Of a DNA stretch of 32,463 nt, positions 28,853 through 32,463 are shown piece by piece. A program made the translations under genes and the position numbers. The stretch comes from Spirogloea muscicola (lineage: Eukaryota; Streptophyta; Zygnematophyceae; Spirogloeales; Spirogloeaceae), in assembly GCA_009602725.1 (NCBI GenBank), contig WELB01000335.1:14921-47383 (forward strand). Direction: 5' to 3'. The notes under the pieces are model-generated. The model saw only the letters and a program-made list of their open reading frames with translations, did not search any database and was not told the origin of the DNA. The stretch's first letter is position 1, and each line of letters opens with the position of its first letter.

Positions 28853-28930
28853 TCTTTCCGCCAGCTAGCTACTCGGACTTGCATCTCCTGACTAGAGGTT
28901 ACTGAGCGTTCCCTGGCTGATGTCTTATCA

Positions 28931-29055
28931 GGCTCCCTCAGACCTTGTCCATTCCTTTGGGCTGGCCTTTCCCAGCCACCAGTCAATCTGGCCGCGCTTC
29001 TTCTTCCAGGAACCCAGTTTTCCCTGACCTGAGGCTGCGTAGCAGAAGAAAAGAA
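28931..29055 (+). repeat. Unit 0 of the 125-bp tandem array, separated from the rest
   Basis: This is the same 125-bp unit as at 29881-30254. It starts GGCTCCCTCAGACCTTGTCC and ends TAGCAGAAGAAAAGAA. It is followed directly by the two minus-strand elements at 29056-29880, which lie exactly at the unit boundary. Confidence 0.88.
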
Positions 29056-29403
29056 GATGGGCTCGCCCATAGAAGAGAGGGGCTGGCAGAAGCCAGCCAA
29101 AAAAGAATGGACAATATCCAAAGAGCTCCAACACTAGCTAGGCATCTAGACAACTAGACATGACGGAAACCACACGAAGTTCAATACCCGCGGGTGAGCA
29201 ACATCAGGTCAGAGTAGCTCGAGGCTGGAAAAGATGCAGCCGGGCGAGACCCGGAAGCAGCAACAAGAGCACGGCCCGCGCGCGAGTGGACGGCATGAGC
29301 GAGTGAGCGTTGAAGGGACAAGGAGAGCCGCATCCGGAAAACCTGGGCCAGGGAGCCGGCCGCGTTGAAGCCGGGCAGCCCCCCTGGCGGACCCCCGGCC
29401 GCC
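29056..29403 (-). mobile_element. Nuclease-domain fragment, near twin of 13805-14434
   Basis: Minus strand from 29403: a short frame-disturbed start (GERRP..GGLPGFNAAGSLAQ), FRMRLSLSLQRSLAHAVHSR, AASGSRPAASFPASSYSDLM, LLTRGY-stop at 29181, then the UTR with CTAGTTGTCTAGATGCCTAG, hairpin GGCTGGCTTCTGCCAGCC and CTATGGGCGAGCCCATC. Nearly identical to the copy right of the assembly gap, in opposite orientation. Confidence 0.85.
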
Positions 29404-29412
29404 GCTCCAAAG

Positions 29413-29869
29413 AAGAAAGTGCTCGCCCATTGAGAATAGGGGCTGGAACAACCAGCCCGAAAAAGAATGAACAGAGTACGAGAAGGGGGCCAGGGGAAGC
29501 GCTAAGTAACAGAAACAAAGCTGCTACGAGACACTCAGTAACCCCTGCTAAGCAGCCGCAGATCAGAGATGCTGGGCTCCTGGAAGTGGGTCCCCTGGCC
29601 AGAGCCAGAGGCAGCAGCGAGGGCTCTGCCGGCACGAAGGTGCAGCGCCCGGGCCATGGACCTCTGCAGCGAGACGGCCAGGCGCATTCGATACACTTGC
29701 GCCAGCGACCCGGCTGCAGGGAAGTCAACCGGCTCCCCATGGAAGCGCCGGGCGATGGTGTGGCGGGCGAGCTGGGTGAGCAGCTCGAGCCACCGAGCGC
29801 CCAGCGCCCCATGTGTGTCGATGGCCAACGGGAAGAACTCGTCTTCCCGCGGATGATCCGCGTACTTCA
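29413..29869 (-). mobile_element. 457-bp retroposed 3' end with 9-bp target duplication
   Basis: GCTCCAAAG at 29404-29412 and 29870-29878. On minus the insert starts inside the nuclease domain (KYADHPREDEFFPLAIDTHG), continues WLELLTQLARHTIARR, LAQVYRMRLAVSLQRSMARA, LRAGRALAAASGSGQG and EPSISDLRLLSRGY-stop (29535), then the UTR, hairpin GGGCTGGTTGTTCCAGCCCC and CAATGGGCGAGCACTTTCTT. The frame is open throughout. It is the longest delimited insertion and shows that 5' truncation length is variable. Confidence 0.88.
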
Positions 29870-29880
29870 GCTCCAAAGCA

Positions 29881-30254
29881 GGCTCCCTCAGACCTTGTCC
29901 ATTCCTTTGGGCTGGCCTTTCCCAGCCACCAGTCAATCTGGCCGCGCTTCTTCTTCCAGGAACCCAGTTTTTCCTGACCTGAGGCTGCGTAGCAGAAGAA
30001 AAGAAGGCTCCCTCAGACCTTGTCCATTCCTTTGGGCTGGCCTCTCCCAGCCACCAGTCAATCTGGCCGCGCTTCTTCTTCCAGGAATCCAGTTTTCCCT
30101 GGCCTGAGGCTGCGTAGCAGAAGAAAAGAAGGCTCCCTCAGACCTTGTCCATTCCTTGGGCTGGCCTCTCCCAGCCACCAGTCAATCTGGCCGCGCTTCT
30201 TCTTCCAGGAACCCAGTTTTTCCTGACCTGAGGCTGCGTAGCACAAGACAAGAA
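29881..30254 (+). repeat. 125-bp tandem array built from retroelement tails
   Basis: Three units, 29881-30005, 30006-30130 and 30131-30254, with few differences; a fourth unit lies at 28931-29055. Each unit holds a UTR end (CAGACCTTGTCCATTCCTTT, hairpin GGGCTGGCC...CCAGCC, CAGTCAATCTGGCCGCGCTT), then a piece of the family C-terminal codons (NPVFPDLRLRSR, compare EPSISDLRLLSR), then a short AGAAGAAAAGAA stretch. The array is followed by CGTAGCAGAGGTGCTGAG, a mutated LRSRGY-stop of the host fragment. Confidence 0.9.
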
Positions 30255-30259
30255 GCGTA

Positions 30260-30830
30260 GCAGAGGTGCTGAGGGCCTGTTTACACTGGTCGCGCGGTCA
30301 CGCACGTGCTGACCGCGGGGTCAAGGGTTTGGTCACCGCCACGGAGGCCGAGGCCACCTGCACGGGCGGTATCACCTTCCCCAAGCCCCGCCAGGTCGGA
30401 CGGCTGCCCGGCGCGCTGGGGCAGCAGCTTCAAACCCCGGCAGCAGCGCCGCCTCCCGCCGCCTGGTCGAGCGCCCCCGCAGGCGCACGCTCCCCCCTCC
30501 TGCTCCCGACCAGGCCCTGCAGGCATGGGTCCCGAGCGGAGGCGGATCTGCTGCATCACGATAGCCGTTCTGGCCCGCTGGCAGCTGTGCCCGGCGGAGG
30601 TGGAGGCGGAGACGGAGGCGGAGGCGGAGGTGGAGGCGGAGGTGGAGGCGGAGGTGGAGGCGGAGGCGGAGGCGGAGGCGGATCTGCTGCCGCAGTTCGA
30701 CTTCAAGGCTGCTGTGGCCCTGATGATGCTGCAGGGGAAGAAGGAGAGAGCACCGCGCCTCCTGTGGAGCTCCACCCAGACGACCGGCTGGCTCCGGCAG
30801 CTGTTGCTGTACTACAATCTGAGTAAGTGG
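30260..30830 (+). other. GC-rich region with a possible DNA-transposon end
   Basis: Begins with GGGCCTGTTTACACTGG (30273-30289), which resembles terminal motifs of PIF/Harbinger-type elements. Long open frames on + (30266 and 30306 starts) are low-complexity, although a C-terminal piece (FDFKAAVALMMLQGKKERAP, LWSSTQTTGWLRQLLLYYN) is less biased and precedes a GTAAGT site at 30822. No family recognised. Confidence 0.35.
30594..30682 (+). repeat. GGAGGC/GGAGGT hexanucleotide repeat
   Basis: About fourteen imperfect GGAGG(C/T) units, some GACGGA. The sequence GGCGGATCTGCTGC stands on both sides (about 30541-30554 and 30677-30690), so the expansion occurred between duplicated flanks. It translates as EAEVEA or poly-Gly on + and SASTSA on -. 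Confidence 0.9.
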
Positions 30831-30945
30831 CGTCTCCAGGCGGTTTGCCTTTGCGTCAGCCTTCCCCTTCCGCTGACGTGTCGAGGCCTCCTCCCTGTGC
30901 GCCATGCCCGGAAGATCGGTCGAGCAGACGGTGATGTCAGGATGT
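30826..30945 (-). pseudogene. Diverged duplicate of the Myb-like gene's linker exon
   Basis: On minus: AHREEASTRQRKGKADAKAN RLETPLTQIVVQQQ, against APREEASTSQRKRKADEQTS RLETLLTHMVEQQQ in the intact gene (31478-31600). DNA identity is obvious over about 120 bases (GGCCTCCTCCCTGNGCGCCA, GCCCGGAAGATCGGTCGAGC). Only this segment is duplicated, so it is a gene fragment. Confidence 0.8.
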
Positions 30946-31140
30946 GCGTGTGCATTGACCTGTGCGTTGAGGACAGCAATGCATCGATGCCGATTGAATG
31001 CTAGACTGCGTGCCCATGGACGAGGACAACATCAACCACTCCAATGTCCAAGAAGCGGCTCAAGGCGCTCAGAGGAGGGATGCGCTCGCAAGCACCCTCT
31101 ATGAACTGCGACGATATCTGAAGAAGACGTACTCATTTTC
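30946..31140 (+). pseudogene. Possible C-terminus of a PIF/Harbinger-like transposase
   Basis: Two plus-strand frames joined by a frameshift near 31000 read CVCIDLCVEDSNASM, then VPMDEDNINHSNVQEAAQGA QRRDALASTLYEL. Acidic, R-R-D-A-L-A ends after a C-x-CI-D-L-C segment recall the LHNLCID...RRDAL C-termini of Harbinger-type nucleases. This rests on weak resemblance. It would fit the neighbouring Myb-like gene, since Harbinger elements carry a nuclease gene and a Myb-like gene. Confidence 0.3.
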
Positions 31141-31261
31141 AATCAAAACAATAATTCGTAGATCAACGTCTTTCATTATTGTTGCTGCCGGCCCTCACTA
31201 CATCTTCTCAATCAGCCTGCTGAGCAGGGACATGAAGTTCTGCGACTCTGCTTCCCGTTGC

Positions 31262-31426
31262 TGTAGTTGCTGTTGCTGATGCTTTAGTTGCTGTTGCTGA
31301 TGCTGTTGTTGCCGTTGCTAATGCTGTTGTTGCTGTTGCATATGCTGTTGTTGCTGTTGCATAAGCTGTTGTTGCTGTTGCTGATGCTGTTGTTGCTGTT
31401 GCATACGTTGTTGCTGCTGTTGCTGA

Positions 31427-31461
<35 letters not shown>

Positions 31462-31470
31462 TTCTACCAT
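31262..31470 (+). repeat. GTT/GCT trinucleotide repeat encoding poly-Gln on minus
   Basis: Imperfect TGCTGT/TGTTGC array. On minus it reads CAG/CAA codons with periodic CAT and ATG (MQQQQQHMQQQQQ pattern). It forms the C-terminal tail of the Myb-like gene. Confidence 0.92.
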
Positions 31471-32247
31471 GTGAGTCAGTAACGTCTCCAGCCGACTTGT
31501 CTGTTCGTCGGCCTTCCTCTTCCGCTGACTTGTCGAGGCCTCCTCCCTGGGCGCCATGCCCGGAAGATCGGTCGAGCAGCCGGTGCTGTCAAAATGTGCT
31601 GCTGTGCAAACATTAGGCTTCGATCCCTGGTATGAGTCGATGATGTCGAAGACCTCGGCCGCAGTGCCACGAAGAGTTGGTGCCGCCTCGCCGCTCGTGC
31701 CCCTCTTCCTTCTTTCCCCCTTGTAGAATTTGTCGAGGCGCTTGTACTTCTGCCGGCAGGCTTGAATATCCTTGTCAAAGCTCGGATGCTTCCCGACAAT
31801 GGCTGTGAGTATTCGCTTCCACTCGGCCAGCGCTTGGCCTGAAGCAGACAAGAAGAGGCCGGTCAGTGGCTCAGTGACACCGGTTGTCGCGGAATACCGT
31901 TCGCAATGATGGCGCAATAGTGCAGACCGGTGCTCACCTTGCTTGACCACGCCGCTCTTCTTGGCCAAATCGGCGGCTCCCTTGGCGTGTACGAGTGTGA
32001 CTACCCACTCATGTCTCCACGAGCCCCGGCCGTCATCGCTGGGGCTGCTGCCTGCGCCAGCACCACTGTTTCGCCCTTGCTGCTCCCGGATGGCAACGTT
32101 GGGGTCGAGGATGCGAACTGGCTCCATGCCCCCGCGCAGCGGAGTGCCCCCACCACCTGGCGCTGTTGGCGCTGGTATAGGTGTCACTGGCGACGAGGCA
32201 ATGTTGCCGTTGTCGCAGACTACAGGCGGTATGTCAGCTGCTGCCAT
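31318..32247 (-). CDS. Myb/SANT- or trihelix-like DNA-binding protein with poly-Gln tail
   Basis: Exons 32247-31938 and 31838-31318 (276 residues), joined by a 99-nt GTGAGC...TTCAG intron that is in frame and stop-free, so unspliced reading also stays open. ATG at 32247 is preferred over the GTG upstream. Residues about 25-62 are low-complexity Pro/Gly. About 63-185 form the likely domain: SWRHEWVVTLVHAKGAADLA, KQG|QALAEWKRILTAIVGK, DIQACRQKYKRLDKFYKGE, EVFDIIDSYQGSKPNV. Regularly spaced Trp and the W..I....C..K...L...Y pattern suggest a Myb/SANT-like or trihelix fold, as in plant transposon-associated Myb-like proteins. A basic stretch (QRKRKADEQ) and a Gln/His/Met-rich tail follow. The TAG at 31318 lies inside the Gln tract; the same frame stays open for 39 more codons to 31198. 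Function unknown. Confidence 0.7.
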
Positions 32248-32463
32248 GGCGACCACCAGCTGAAGCTGCCCTGGGACTGCGCGGCCTTGGCGATCGGGAT
32301 GGCGCTATGACAGCGCTGCAGGCCAGAGCTGCCGGGAGGGGGGGAGGAGGGGAGCAGGGTTGGGGGACTTTCGTATTTGGAAACTGTGTATTTTGGAGGG
32401 AAGGGGGTGCCAGCTGTCTCAATTCGGGCAGGCCGGGCAGCGTCCTTGGGGTTCGAAGGGGGG
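32248..32463. other. Right edge: upstream region of the Myb-like gene
   Basis: G-rich on + (poly-G runs at about 32337-32350 and 32456-32463). It would contain the 5' UTR and promoter of the minus-strand gene. No terminal inverted repeat matching 30273-30289 is visible before the window ends. Confidence 0.5.

Larger units (their letters stand above)
28481..28925 (+). mobile_element. Nuclease-domain fragments invaded three times
   Basis: After removing the inserts at 28502-28542, 28568-28615 and 28795-28852, the sequence resembles the family C-terminus: AAASG...GTRFQ, then PGFNVAG, a small frameshift, QVFRMRLAVSMQRSLAFAVH, LRAGRALAAASGFRQGDVFP, PASYSDLHLLTRGY-stop at about 28904. It is followed by the UTR GAGCGTTCCCTGGCTGATGT. 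Confidence 0.82.

Noticed and set aside
29056-29880. A TSD for the minus-strand copy that splits the 125-bp array
   Set aside because: Only AAG-type matches are visible at its two ends, too short and too A/G-rich to count.
27961-30254. Regular repeats with hairpins as a CRISPR array
   Set aside because: Repeats are longer and irregularly spaced, occur in both strands across the window, carry coding remnants and TSDs, and the genes are eukaryotic.
30266-30826. Poly-Gly or EAEVEA repeat protein
   Set aside because: All frames across the hexanucleotide repeat are open, so openness carries no evidence, and flanking parts match nothing.
31318-31320. TAG as a reassigned glutamine codon
   Set aside because: TAA clearly ends two other genes and one TAG cannot establish a code change; a nonsense mutation in a Gln repeat is simpler. 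Kept only as a point to check.

Overview
The window reads as nuclear DNA of a green alga. Evidence: short spliced exons with GT-AG (and a few probable GC-AG) introns, plant/green-lineage proteins (a phytol-kinase-type protein, an SDR/CIA30 protein resembling chloroplast HCF173, a plant-type COX7a, a hydroxyproline-rich secreted protein), GC-rich first exons and many retroelement remnants. The species cannot be named from sequence alone; a core chlorophyte is my inference.

Genes, left to right: a secreted Pro/Cys-rich protein (+, 769-1699); a three-exon COX7a-like subunit (-, 4053-4646); the GPI transamidase catalytic subunit GPI8/PIG-K (+, 8453-10932, ten exons); a TrmL-type SpoU tRNA methyltransferase (-, 11124 into an assembly gap at 12892-13804), convergent with GPI8; a phytol/polyprenol kinase (+, 16822-18568, six exons); an HCF173-like SDR/CIA30 protein (+, 20691-23972, about thirteen exons); and a Myb/SANT- or trihelix-like poly-Q protein (-, 31318-32247). 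All exon joins were derived by hand from splice sites, reading phase and family resemblance.

Most of the rest is one retroelement superfamily. Two reverse-transcriptase copies (4930-7380 and 25538-27300, both -) and at least eight fragments carry the C-terminal part: a Cys/His zinc-finger-like segment, a PD-(D/E)XK-like nuclease region (IADVVTADCVD...KERKYADHP) and a fixed C-terminus (SDLxLLTRGY-stop). After the stop comes a 3' UTR with a short hairpin (GGGCTGG-loop-CCAGCCC in the commonest types) and an end such as CAATGGGCGAGCACTTTCTT. More than thirty such 3' ends lie in the window, in both orientations.

The main discovery is that these 3' ends occur alone as minute insertions of 31-144 bp, plus one of 457 bp, flanked by 6-12 bp target-site duplications. 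Nine are delimited here; two are supported by a related copy elsewhere in the window that lacks them. They insert into each other and into nuclease-domain fragments, lie close to several gene starts, and have seeded a 125-bp tandem array. I did not find this mode of ultra-short hairpin-tail retroposition among families I know; whether it is new needs a database search.
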